Positions 1 through 12,377 of a DNA stretch of 64,000 nt are shown here, piece by piece; position 1 is the first letter of the stretch; each line of letters begins with the position of its first letter. Under the pieces are notes generated by a model. The model had not been told where the DNA came from, searched no databases, and saw only the letters and a program-made list of their open reading frames with translations. Origin of the DNA: Progne subis subis (Eukaryota; Chordata; Aves; Passeriformes; Hirundinidae); the NCBI GenBank assembly GCA_022316685.1, contig JAKJHU010000039.1, forward strand, positions 2,356,001-2,420,000, in the 5' to 3' direction. Made by a program: the position numbers and the translations under genes.

Positions 1-3000
1 AGCTTTGGTTTGTTGTACAGCTGTGAATGGAACAGAATTTAATAGATACTGGCCTGTTTTAAGAAGAGTTGCATCACTGAAGTAAGCTAAGTTTAACCTT
101 TTACTGCTTGGTGCTGCCTTAGTGGTGGATATATTACTTGATTTTTATCGCTATCTTCCCTCTCACTAGATCCTGCTTGATGAGGAGTGTTGCACCACAT
201 CTGTCTTAAGGTTTTTCCTGGATGCTTTGCTTTAAATAGTGCATAATAGTGAATATGCCGTTATAGCAATAAACAGCACCTGTAACTGTCAGATAAGGTG
301 TGATAAACAGGAAAACATTGATGTAGTCAGGGTGGGCCAGCTGTTTGGTGAGGAATGTAGCTTGGAGAGGAAGGTAGGATCTGAGAGGTGGACAGCTTCT
401 TGTGCATGGGAGGAATTAATCTGAGACTGAAACTGGAATGTTTGTAACAAGATGAGAGTGGAAGCTCAGGGGGTGATGCAGGGAAAAACTGTTAAGCAAT
501 TCCATCTACTCAACTCTTGATGGTGTAACAGATGGTATGGGAAGGGAGACAGAGACCAGTCTCATGGTGTTTGACCCCAAAGGCAATAGGCCCGTTGCTC
601 CTTCTACTATCAGGAAGGAGCCAAGGTCAGCAAAAGCATTTTAAGATGGATTTTTATATTTTATAAATGGGAAGAGGAAGTGGTTGTATATTCTCTGTGA
701 AGGCTCTGACATGAGAACTTGCTTTCTAGCCTTGAACAAAATTGTTCAAATGTAATGGCAAATACCAAACGTATGAAAGCTTTGAGTAACCTTCATAGAC
801 ATTGAAAAAACTCTCAGTGGCCTTAAAGGTCTGCTCTCTTCCATCTTCTCATAGTTTCCATACTGTCCTCACACAAACCTCTTGCTAACTCTGTACGCAC
901 ACTCTGCAAATTGCCCCAACAGCTTACCCATATTGCTGCAGCTTCTATGATCTCTTAGGTGTTTTAAAAAGGGAGACTTCCTGCAGTAAAAATTTCAGTT
1001 CAGCTAGACTGAAGTACTGTCATTTGTACACTCTCAGTTCCAACCTGGCTCTTAAGAGTACCAGAAATTGGAAAGCTGCAGGCAAAGGCTAGAACTCATG
1101 GGTCAGTTGGTTGTTTCTAGACTATCATGCAAACTTCATCATTGCTGCTCTTCATTTAATTCACAATTGCAGATGAACATTGGTTTTGCATCTGAAAATT
1201 TACTGAAAATTCAAAAGTTAAAAAATGTTAAGGCAGGAGCTGTAAAAGTTTTTGTTATTTAGCATAAGGCAAAGAGTGCTCTTTTTGTTCTGCATCTGTA
1301 TGGTGCCCATCACAGCACATTCTTTGACAGAGAGCTCCTATGGCCAAATAATCCATGACAGATATAAAGCAAGCATGGTTACGCAAAATGCAGAAACTTT
1401 TCCATTGCCTAAACTTTAAACAGCCTGTAGCCAGTGTTATTCATAATGCTATCCATCATTCTCTAACAGACTAAATTATTTTTTTATCACCAAAATATAG
1501 TATTGGGTGTAAATTCAGTCAAATATTTTCCCCAGAGTAACATTTTAAAGACTTTATTGCGCATTTACTATTCTACATACTAAAAAAAGATTTGTCACTC
1601 TGTAGTTACATGGAAACTTGTTCTGTGTAGATATGTTTCCCCCTTAGAATGAAATATGGAATCCTGAATGGGTGCATTAAATTGTCTATAGCCATAGGTA
1701 ATAATCAGGTATTAAATAGGAGCTGGGAACTGATGGAATCCCTTTATGGTTTATTTCCGGACATCTTAATGCTTGGTCTATTGGATGTCAGACTTTTGTA
1801 AGGGAAGTGTAATGTTATTTTTGGCTGTTAGTCAGAAGTTGTTGATGGAAACACTTTGAATGCTAGCACGTAACTATGTGAGCTAGGAATGTTGTTCCTC
1901 TTTCTTTTTTGATTGCTCTGTGGAGGATGCCAACACCGCAGTCTGCAGCGTGGTGCTATGAAGGAGACCTTACCCTCTAGACTTGGAAACGGTGTGACTG
2001 GCTGAGAAAGTATTCAAGTATTTCAGTACTGCGTCTAGGGCTCTCCTTGTGCCTGGGTAGCTTTCTCAACACTGTGTTGGGTGCTTGTATGTTACAGAAA
2101 CCCCTGCAGTGTTGGACCTGTCCCTTTACTTTTTATGTAGGCCCGCAGAAACAAATGTTAGTTTTTATGTGCTGCTAGATTTTAACATGTTTGTCCCTTT
2201 GCTGTGATGACCCATCACGATTCTAGTACCTACTTGGGCCTTCTGATTGCTCTTATTGAGAATCTCAGCCCTGTGTTATATAAGGAGAGGGAGGGAGGGC
2301 TGTTTGTGCATGGGGCCCCTCTGGGAGGGGAGTGACCCTCATGGTCAGGGCAGCGTCGTGTTGGGACCACGACGGAGCACAGCTGCCTCGTGCCTTTCCC
2401 TCCCTGATCCACTGTCTTGTGCCCTCCGTCCAGCTGGTCTCAGCTCATTTGTGCGTACACAGGATTCAGTCCATCATCACAGGGTAGTTTGAGAGCTGCT
2501 ACAAAGGTCAGAGATAGGAAAGAAGAATATTTAGAAAACAGGGCTCTATACCCTTCTGTGAGAAGAGTCTTGTGCGTTTCTATAGGATTCTTTTATTAGC
2601 ATGCACCAGTGACTAGAAGGCATTTGATTCCTTCATGAATTGTGGATTGAGACCTGGGTAAAATAATTTACAGCAAATTTGGTTCACTTGTAAACTTATG
2701 TTATTAGTTAAAAACTTGACACTGGGCATCCAAGTTGCCTTGTGAGGCTTTTTGAAACCTTAAAGTGCTTTGCTTCAGGGATAGTACCCTGAAGTTTGGG
2801 AGTTACTTGTGCAGGACTGAGCAAAACATAAGGTATATTCTGCTGTTGAAAATATCATCTCCACTTTTCAGCGGCTTCTCTGGCCTGGAAAAGGAGAGAG
2901 CTCTTACTTGAGAGAGTCTTTCCTGGTGTCTTTACTAACTCACAAATGAACTTTCCCATCCTATTAAGATCCTCACAGGCATGTCCCCTGAAAGAGTTGT

Positions 3001-4656
3001 TAAACAGATTAATTGATGCAAAAGCTGCCCTTTCCCTTTTTTTCTGCTTTGCTTTGTTTCTGAGCTGTAACCTGAAGCCTCCTGGCCAGCTACGTATTCC
3101 CCAGTCTCCTCAGGACTTCTTGACTTTGTCCTTCACACTCTGGCAAATGAAAGCATCAAAAAAATGTCTGGGTAGTCCCAGGTGGCAAAGCTAAACCACA
3201 CTTCCAGCTGTGCAGGTGTTTACTATCACAGTCTGAGCTGCAGCAGTTGTTTTCCTCGTTATTGCTGTTCTGCATGACATATTCCTCTAACTGCCTTCCT
3301 GGAATGCAGCAATTAATGAGGCTAGAGGATAGGATGGGAAGGAGGAGTTAAGTTTGAGGTCCTAAGAACTCAGGTGAGCAAGCCTATGCCTGGGAGGGAA
3401 TTTTAGGGAAGGTTTCTCACTCAAAGTTTCCAGAAAATGTCTTGGTGTGGGAGGCTGACCTGAGCAGTGTGCTGAGCGTAGCCTCACTGAATAGCTGAGA
3501 AAGGAGCTCAGTTGCTGGGTGCATCATGATGTGAGTATTTTAAATCTATTTCTATTTAAAAGGAAAGCTATGTGGAAAAATAAAATTACTTTCAGGTCAT
3601 TTTAGAAATTATGCAAAGTAAATCACTATTGGTTTTTACTTTGCTAACTAGGCACTGCGGTGCTCTATCTCCTTTGTTCTTTGTAATCACATTACAGTAA
3701 ACAAAGAAAGGATTTTTTTTCAAGGAAGACTTATTGCTGTTTTACAGACCATGCTATCAGCTATTCTACATGTTCATGTGTAACCACAAGAACTTAAAAC
3801 ATACAGAATGTGGTCTACTGCTGACAAGAGTGATAACTTGTAGTGAATTTTGTAGAAAACATTCCTTGAATCTTATGCATAACAGATGTTAAGTGATTTT
3901 TCAAAATAAAATTAAAGCAATAGTAGATTAGAGCTTGTTGTTGTTCTCCTTGTATATTTTCATATATATATTCCTTGTGACTTTGCTGCTGTTTCCTCTC
4001 ACACATAGAGAAATGGCAGATTTTCATCTACTTTTATCTCCTGTGGTAGCTGAGCAAGTGTTGTTCCTCTGTGTCCCTGTTACAGAACTGTTCTTTCTTC
4101 AAGTACTGATAGTTGAACTCTGTTCAAAAACCATAGGTTTTGAGATTGGTACCTGGATGGTGTGAAAGAGCTGCCTCAGGCCTCCAAGAGTCTTTTGCTG
4201 TTTGAAAATCTCTGCAAACTGCATTGTTTAAGCATTAATCATAATTTCAAGCCTCTTTTCCACACCAGAGCTAGGATTTTTAAAAGAAAAGTTGAGATTT
4301 TAATTTTGGTTTTATAAAGTCTCTCTCCAAAAAATGTAGTTTAATATTTGTGGCTCCTATTAAGGTTATATTGACATCTCTCCCCCCCTCTGTCAAATTA
4401 GTTATTTTCTTTTACTTAGACTATTATTTAAAGTTTCATGTAAGTTATCATTGAGGTGGCTGCTCTTTTCTCTTGGCATCTGTACTTGGCATTAGCAGGT
4501 GGTTTCCATAGGGCACATATGTTACTTTATAAAAAGGGTACTGCATCAGCAGTTTTTCCCAGATGTATTTTTCTTGAAGTTACAGGAACCAAGTTTTCTA
4601 AGTTTGGTAAAGGGCAGACTTTCTAGCTTCTTAAAAGAGCAGAACTCTGCATGACC

Positions 4657-4765
4657 CTGGGATGAGCTCAGTTGGTTAGAGCATAGTGCTGATAACACCC
4701 TATATGGGGTTTGATCCCTATATGGGCCAGTCACATAATAGTTGGTCTCAAGGGATGGAAACTGA
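4657..4765 (+). repeat. tRNA-Ile-derived SINE with CR1-like tail (TguSINE1-like)
   Basis: 4,657-4,729 aligns by eye to a tRNA-Ile: A-box region TGAGCTCAGTTGGTTAGAGC, anticodon loop CTGATAA (anticodon GAT at 4,691-4,693), B box GGTTTGATCCC (4,708-4,718) and 3' end TATGGGCCA. The 5' acceptor strand no longer pairs with the 3' strand, so it is not a working tRNA gene. It is followed by CACATAATAGTTGGTCTCAA, which resembles the 3' tail shared by passerine tRNA-Ile SINEs and CR1 LINEs. The tail is truncated or decayed, so the 3' limit is approximate. Confidence 0.8.
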
Positions 4766-5982
4766 TTTCTGTATCCACATTCTGGTTTGCATGGAAAACA
4801 TGGCATTTGTACAGGATTCCTTTGATGCAAAAGTCTAAATTATACTATGTCATTGCTTGGTAAACAGCTGTGAAATCAAGGGTGGATGAAACTGATTGCA
4901 CTGTAGCTTTGTTTTAAATCCTCCTTATTTCATGCTTCTTTAAATGCTGAAAAATACTTTTTCCTCTCCTCTTCCCTCCTCCCCTCCATTTCTCTGCATG
5001 AAAAGAAAATGTCATTATTCCACGATTCAAAGCACTGCTGTTTCATCAAGGAGTATTTTTGACTTGGATGTATCAAGGAAGATGCCTCATGTGTATATCT
5101 GCACCAAATGTTCATATTTTTATTGCTCTATTGTATTTGCAAAAGAGAATAGGGGAAACTACACAGGAATAATAGTAATCACTAGGACTGATGAATTTTG
5201 ACTTTCAGATTTGTTAGGCATTATGTGAACCAATGAAAGCTCCATGCATCTGGGAGTAGCCACAAAAAATTACTTGAGCAGCATGTTTCATATAGCAACG
5301 TGCTGTCTTGATGAACTGTGTACTTGGCTTCAATAGAGAGCTTAGAATTATTTATAAACATCTGTTCTGAATTTGGTCGGAGGATTGCTGACCGGCTGTG
5401 CACTCCATTTTGCAAGACACAGTGAAACTAAAGTTTTGACTTTAAAGAGAAATATCCAAAATTGTATTGGGTAATGAGAAACACTGAAAATTAATCTTAG
5501 ATATATTTACTTGATTGTTAACACTTTATTTTTACATATTAAAAAAATCCTGCATTGGCCAAAGTGAGGATGTTCATTAGTATTAACACCTCGACTTTGA
5601 CAGGTCACAGCAGCAGGTATAAAGATACATATTGTGCTGGTGTTGTGGAGGGATGCAGTGTTTGGGAAACTTGTGGTTGGAGGTACCTTAACTTGTCAGT
5701 AGAGTTCAGAAGCTCTAATGGCTGAACGCTTTGACATTCTCTACAATTTTTGATGGAGCAGCATGGACTCTTAGTGCTCTGCTCCTTGCTCCCTTCGTCT
5801 CCCAGCAGTGTTCTCTGAAGACTAGCAAAGGCGAGAATAAGCCCTGCACAGTTTGTTTCTTTGTTTCCATGGCCAAGGTTGGTCTCTTAAGAAAGATGCA
5901 AAGCTGCAAAGATGGCAGCTTCTCACAGATACTTCTGTCAAGGCTGCCAATAAACAAGAGTCGGAGACACGCTACAGCATAC

Positions 5983-6440
5983 TGTTAATGGAAAGAAAAG
6001 ATAAATCTGGCCAACTGAAGTTTTCCCCATAAAATCTTTGGACTTCATTGTTGTTGTGCGTTATTTGGATTTATATTGTATTTCATTTTTATATTGTGTT
6101 TTGTAATGGTTTCTTCTGTACCACCCTGTTCCCTTGGAAAATGTATCACAAGGTTTGTCCCTGCTCCTTTTCCTCACCCATGCTCCCATACTGGAATGTA
6201 ACCCAGCTCTGTTCCACTCCCACATTGTCCCTGATCGGGTCGTGGCTTGTCCCTGCCTCTACCCCCTTCCCCCTGGGTAAAAGCCCTGGGACCATGTGGA
6301 AAAATCGCTCTCGCTCTTGCTGTGGGACCATGACGGGGACTGGACTGAGCTCCACGCTCTGCAGGGGCAGGAGCCCAGAATAAAGCCGTGATCCCCCCAG
6401 ACCAAGTGCAGACTCTTTCCTTTTTCTATCGACAGACGCC
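5983..6440 (+). mobile_element. Probable solo LTR of an endogenous retrovirus
   Basis: The block starts with TG (TGTTAATGG) and has a T-rich first half. Its second half is GC-richer and CpG-containing, and unlike its surroundings. An AATAAA signal lies at about 6,379-6,384, followed by a C-rich then T-rich stretch, as in an R/U5 region. No retroviral coding sequence is adjacent. I could not find target-site duplications, and the 3' boundary could extend toward about 6,600. Family not assigned. Confidence 0.5.
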
Positions 6441-8827
6441 TGCTCTCTCTAAAGGAAAAGGTTCCAGCAGCCTCTGGGATCTTTAAGGCCCTGAAGGGAA
6501 AATTCCTTCTGGCATGGTTTCTCTCTCAAGCTAGCCGAGGCTGAAACCGAAAGGGACTCCAGGGAAGAGAGAGGCACATCACTTCATGACCAAGGAATAC
6601 TTGGGCTGGATTTTCTTCAGGATTATATGTAAGCTGCTGGCACAATGATTGCATAGATGTACCATTAGATGGCACAAAGTGTCCCCAGGTACAAGTGGTA
6701 AATGTCTGCCTTACTCATAGGCTGTCAGAGGTATGGCTCACGTCCTGGGAAGTGACAGTCCAAGAGACACCAGACAGTACCTGCTGGTGTACATCCTGCC
6801 ACGGAAGGATTTTTTTCTGTAAGATTTTTTTCTGTAAGAGCCTCTGCAGGAGGGGAGGGATTGATATTCTTGACACGCTACTTTTGAGGGACTGTGTTTC
6901 AGTACAGGTTGAGATTGAGTTTGGAGTTAGATTGAGTGGTGGGAACTGGCAGGAAAGCATGAAGTACTTGCAATGATTACACTGCAGGGTTATTTTTGAA
7001 GCTTTTTTAAAAAAATCATTTAAATTTTTTCTTGTACTTGAGTTGTATATATTGGCTTTGGTACATTTGATTACTTTGGTGAGTACTTTGCTGGCCATGC
7101 TAGAAGCTGTTTTGTTGCATGACGTGTACTGCTAATGACTACAGTACTTTCGCTTTATCACATGTACATGGTCCTAAAACAAACAGGCAAGTTTTAAGAA
7201 GTCAGTTTCCTTTGTTCTCCAAGTGTTTGACTATTATTTGAGAGGGTGGAGGAGAAGTGGGAAAATTTTAGAACATATGAAAAAAACAACTTCCCCCTTT
7301 CTTTCCACCCACTGCTTCCTCCAGCTCTGCATACCTCTCTGCACCTCTGTGCTCTGTGTCCTGAACTCATCTCACTGAGATTCAGCAAGCTGTGGAAGTG
7401 TCCCTCTCTGGGGTCTTGATCCTCCCATGATTCTTTCCCACTGGCTTATTCTTGCTTATTCTTTGTCCCTGGGGGGTTGCATTCGCTTTACATCTTGGCT
7501 GCAAAAATTTTCATTGCAACAGGAAATGGTATGAGATCCCCTTTGGGCTGCCTGTATTTTCTGGACTGCTGCAGCAGCTTTGTTTCTGCCAGGTCTCCCT
7601 TGTAGCTCCTCATTACAGCCCTGCCACTCCATTCTGTACTTATGTCACTGTTCTATTGCTGGGTCTGCATTTCTCTAAAGCTTTCTGTGACTGAGAAGAT
7701 GCAGGTCTTCCCTGGGCCAAGCGCCACTGAGTGGTGTTTCTACAGCTTTATCTTTGTACTTTGTAACTTGTTTTCATGGAAAATAATTTAGGCGAGGCAA
7801 TTCCCAAACACAGCTTGCATTTTTCAAGAAGTGGCGAAGAGAGGATAGGGAAACTAAGTGTTAGGGCCATGGTGACTTCTGAGCAGCAGAAGTCAAATGT
7901 GTTACTAGGGAAGCGTAGTTTGAAGTTGATTTTAGTGGTACAAAAAATACAGTTTCATGCATGTGGAGCAGAGCACCTGTTCCTAAGGAGGATGGGTTGC
8001 TTTGTCTTTCAAATGCAAACTGTTGCACTTGTGTGTGAAACTGTACTGAAAAACGCAGGTTTTGCTGAGCTTTTGTAGTGTTTGCAATTTGGAGTTAAGG
8101 TCAAAATATTTAGAACAGCTGTGAGTCTGCTTTCCCTCCTGGGCTTCAGATAAGAAACTCTGCTTTCTATCCCCAAATTCTCTGTTTTGTACCTAAATGA
8201 AACGTGATATGAACGTGCATTTAAAGAGAGTTCAAGTACATAGTCTGTAGAGCTGGCAGCTGCAGGTTGCTTTGTTCATGCTCCCTGGTCTCTGGCTGTA
8301 AGCTGCAGCAGAAGGAAGGGTCTCCATTCCCACCACCATGTGGTCCTACCCTTTCTCTTGCTTTGGCTCAGCAAGTTGTGTGACTGCTGGGCTTCGGTGC
8401 TCTGGAAGGGCTTGAGAGTCCCGTGACACCTTGATTATTTATTTTGGTGTGGGTTTTTTTTTTTCCCTGATCTGATCTGAGTCATTGTATGGGGGTGTGA
8501 TTGCTAGAAAGTAGAAACACATGTAGGAGGTTGGAGCAGCAAGGAGAAATTTCATCTTTCAGCAACAGTCTGGAGTGAAGATAAAAGTCTGGGTGCTGTG
8601 AATATGCACCCAGAGCTAGGGGAGATTTCAGTTCTGTCACTGTTTTCTGGTGGCTTTCTTGTTTTGTGCGACTCAAACAGAGGTATTTGATTGCTGCATT
8701 AAGCTTTATGGCTGCGTTGTGTGGAATCCTTTATACCCTCTGGTGAAAGGTAGCAATTTTCATTTTGTGTTGTTTATATTTTTCTGGGTTTATGTTTATC
8801 TTAATATAAGTAGATATGCAAATACAA

Positions 8828-8850
8828 GTGTGTGTGTATATATATATATT
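8828..8850. repeat. (GT)n(AT)n microsatellite
   Basis: A short GTGTGTGTGT run passes directly into TATATATATATAT. A second TA-rich stretch lies at 16,535-16,566. Confidence 0.9.
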
Positions 8851-9511
8851 TATATCCATAAATTCTTTGTATCTCAAAGATTTTATGTTTGGAATTTCTT
8901 CTATATATTTAATCTTCAGTAATGACTGTAGCCTCTGAGAGCATCAGTCTATAAGAACCCACAGAGTAAAGTCACTTTTTCGTAGGGTTATGTGTAGTGC
9001 GTGTGGACTGAAGGCAGTGAGTTTCATGTAATTATTACGGCTTATGTTGAGACCACTGTTTGTTGTCCAGGTTGCCTTATTTTGCAGTTGGAATACCCTG
9101 GCATTTAAAACAATTAAAAGCTTTTCCGAGATTTTACCTATTTGAACACAAATGTTCTATTCATGAATGCCTGTTTCAGACTGGGTTGCTTAGAATTATT
9201 TTTAAGCTTCACCTCGAGCAGTTCAGCTGCTGCAGGAGATAAGGTTATGGGGAAATTATGTTTTAAAACATATAAAAGCTACTTAGGGGGATCTTTTATT
9301 TGAATTCCCCAGTTGATTTTAAAATTTAAAATCTGGTGTGATTCCCATCGCAATCTACCCATTTCTGCCCAAGTTCTAAATCATTAAAACTCTTTAACAT
9401 GCTCAAAGAAGACTTGTGTAATAGCATAGCTGGTAAAAATTTTAAGGGATCTGTTTTCTCTCAGCTTGACTTCTCTAGTATTGACCAAATCATGCTTGCA
9501 TCATTCTCTTA

Positions 9512-9570
9512 AGTAAAAAAACAAAACAAACAAAAAAACCCCACACAAAACAACAACAACAAAAACCCCT
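9512..9570. repeat. A-rich CAAA/CAA tract
   Basis: Low-complexity AAAACAAAACAAACAAAA and CAACAACAACAAAAA sequence in intron 1. Similar A-rich tracts are at 17,669-17,785, 39,073-39,110 and 51,745-51,785. T/G-rich tracts of the complementary kind are at 11,528-11,630 and 43,195-43,300. Confidence 0.85.
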
Positions 9571-12307
9571 CATTATTTGAGCACTGCTTTAATAAGTTGA
9601 ACTCAGTGTTGTTGAAGTCACAACTGAAGCCCAGGAATGGGACCTGAAAACAAGGTCTTCTCTCTGATTTATTCCCAGTAATTTGTTTGCTGACCTCAGC
9701 ACATGTCCACGAAGAATCACTGGTTTACTTGTGGAGTGTACAAGTAAACTTGGGCTAGACACTGGAAGAACTGACAAGAAGAGCAGGATTATGTATCTTT
9801 GGAGTAGAGAGATCAGCCTATGACTAGCTACAATGCAGTAGGAGAAGGGACACAAGACGTGCAGAGCAGTTGAAGACTGCCCTGGGCAAGATGAATGTGA
9901 TGCCAGTGAGAGCACACAGCACATACCTGTAGAGAATGATGTGTGTGCATAGGAGGAGAAGGACAGGAACTCGGTGAACTATTTAGACTGGTAAGACTGG
10001 AGCATTAAGGAATAAAAATTAAGGATGCTCACGGAATTGGGAAGCAGGATAGGGCCAAGATCATACTTAGGCAGTGAAGGAAAGAGTATGTGTAACCAAA
10101 GCAAGCTCTCTCCTAAACAATCCCTCTGGTTTTCTCTGTCTTCTGCTGTTCTTAAGATATTGCAAAATTCTGTCAAAATGTCCCATTGCCTCTCAGATCA
10201 GATCTGCTGTACAGGGTAATTGTCAGCTTTGTCCATTAGCTCACCTGGCAGAGATTTGTACGTGGATATCAAAGTCCCGTAAGTAACTTATATTGGAAAG
10301 CATTTGCTTGTCAAAACATCTATAAAGTTACCCATGCCCAGGTTAAATGCATCAGTTCTGCATTTCTAGCTTAGATACTCACAACCTGTATCCTTAGGCA
10401 CTGTTCCTTTTTTATTTGTTCTTTAGGGAACAGTTCTGTACTCAGCTATACGTAATGCAATGTTTGGTACCCAGCTGTGCATAATGTGTTTCTTTTGGGA
10501 TCTGACTTGGGGCTCAGGTGTCTGTTGAACAGCCGAACACTCACAGCTTAACTAAAATCTCTGGGAGCTGTCCTTATATTTTCTATGTGAAGAGTAATGT
10601 GTAAGTATGTACTACAGAAAATACCAAGTCTGTCAGTCTGTCTCAAGGGGGGTACCTCAAAAATCAGTAGTGTGAAGCAAGAGCCTCTAGGGTAAAGCAT
10701 TATTTCTATCTGCAAAATGGTAACAGCTGTGCTTAGAAATGTGTTTAAAATCTCTTTATGATTGAGAAGCTCAAATGCTATGCATGATCGTCTTCATGGA
10801 AGTCTTAAGTGTCCTAAGGCATTGTTTTGAATCTTGTTTTGGAACAGAAAGCATGGGATAAAACTAAGAACTGGAGAGACCCAAAGGCAGGGGATGAAGT
10901 GCTTTGGGCCGCCTGGAAGCTGGAGCCCTCAGTGAAGGCAGATTGTGGTTGGTGGGGGGCTAAATACTTCTGCACACATATAAAGGCATCTGTTAAAGGT
11001 CCAGGGCCAGGAATGAGCAGCTGTCAGCTGAGTTTGAATTTTCTAACTCTTGTTTATCTGACCTAGTTTTTAACTGACCTCAAGATAACTGATCCAGCTG
11101 ATTATCAGGAGATACATATACATCTAACCCCAAATGACAGTGTGTCTTCACCTTAATTTTAATAAAATTTGACAAAACTGCACTAAGGACAAAATATTGT
11201 TTTTATTGTTTTTATACCAAGTTCCTACAGCTTTACAGAACTATAAGGCTTCATCAAACCTTTATCAGAAAGTTCCATCTTACAAGATTTGTCAGTATCA
11301 GACCACAAAGCAAAATATAGAGGAAATATGAAGCTTCCTTGTCTTTTTCTTAGCTTCTCGGTACCAAAGTTGGAAAAATAGGATACTGACCTCTTGTTCC
11401 TATGTTCTATCCTACTATGTATTTTAAAATCCATGGTAATTATTGAGAGGGAGAAGTAAGAGCATCCTTACCTTCAGGTAGTTATCTTGCTGTCAGCCCA
11501 GAAACAAGATGAATTTGGTTTGACAAGTTTTTTTGGTGTGTGGTTTGAGAGGTTTTTTTGGGGTGTTGTGGGTTTTTCGTTGTTGTTGTTTTATGAGGTT
11601 TTTTTCTTGTTTTGTTTGTTTGTTTGTTGCTTTGTCCACACCCTTTTTTCATTATTTTCTAGCATGACTCATCTTGGATGTGGAAGTTGTCTGTAGTAGC
11701 CAGTCATAGCTGCTTCCAGTGACAGATTTAGACAGTATGGTTCTTTGCACTTTAGTAACAATCCTGTCCATTTTACAGTTCAGGACAGTTTCTTGGTTTT
11801 ATTGTTTGTTTGGCCCTTTTTTTTCCCATATAGAGTAACTTTTTGAGGACTACAACAAACACTTTGGATTAAGTGGGAAAAATCAGACAGCACAACCTGA
11901 CAACTCTTGTGGCTCAAAAGTCTGTGACATGAATCCCTACCCCACAAAGCACAGCCAGTCTACCAGTGCTCCACTCTATTTCCTTGTAAAAGTAATTTAA
12001 AGCAATAAGTCTTAAATAGAAATAAAATCCTAACTATGTATTTAGGAAAAACACTTCAAAGCTCTTTAATCTCCACAGTCTTGGGGTGTTCTAGCCCCTT
12101 GCTACTGAGATACCTAAATGCAGATCTACAAATGCTATTTCATGTCACTGTTTTATCTGTGTATATCTGATGTCTGAAGTATCTGTTTTATAGCTATGAT
12201 TTGCAGTTTGCTAAAATAAACATAAATTTCTGAAGTTTAGAAATTTGTCATGCGTCTTTCTGTTTCTTTATATTTTAAATGGATTTTTAAATGTGTTCTG
12301 TTTCCAG

Positions 12308-12377
12308 AGAGAGAGCAGAAGGAGGACGAGTGGTTGTAGAAGTTGATGACAAAGTGGCAAAAGTCAGAAATATAAAG
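12308..12377 (+). CDS. STARD9: STARD9 exon 2 (motor domain, first beta strands)
   Basis: The acceptor is tttccag and the donor is gtatgc. The exon is 70 bases: one base finishes a split Arg codon, then 23 codons read [20 protein letters not shown] plus NIK. This matches the family segment just after the N-terminal VRVRPLSKR. The phase implies that exon 1 ends in two bases of an Arg codon, and no such exon is visible in the preceding 12.3 kb. Confidence 0.93.

Larger units (their letters stand above)
1..12307 (+). other. 3' part of STARD9 intron 1
   Basis: AT-rich non-coding sequence ahead of the first mapped exon. It holds a tRNA-Ile-derived SINE, a probable LTR, a GC-richer patch (2,281-2,440), an A-rich CAAA tract (9,512-9,570) and a T/G-rich tract (11,528-11,630). 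No start codon followed by an N-terminal kinesin motif is visible, and no CpG-island promoter. The open frames in the region are short and have no recognisable domains. Confidence 0.8.

Noticed and set aside
4657..4729. Functional tRNA-Ile(GAT) gene
   Set aside because: The 5' acceptor strand does not pair with the 3' strand, other positions are changed, and a CR1-like tail follows directly, so a SINE fits better.
1..12307. First coding exon or promoter of STARD9 within the window
   Set aside because: No ATG followed by a VRVAVRVRP-like frame and a donor of the right phase was found, and there is no CpG-island-like region before exon 2.
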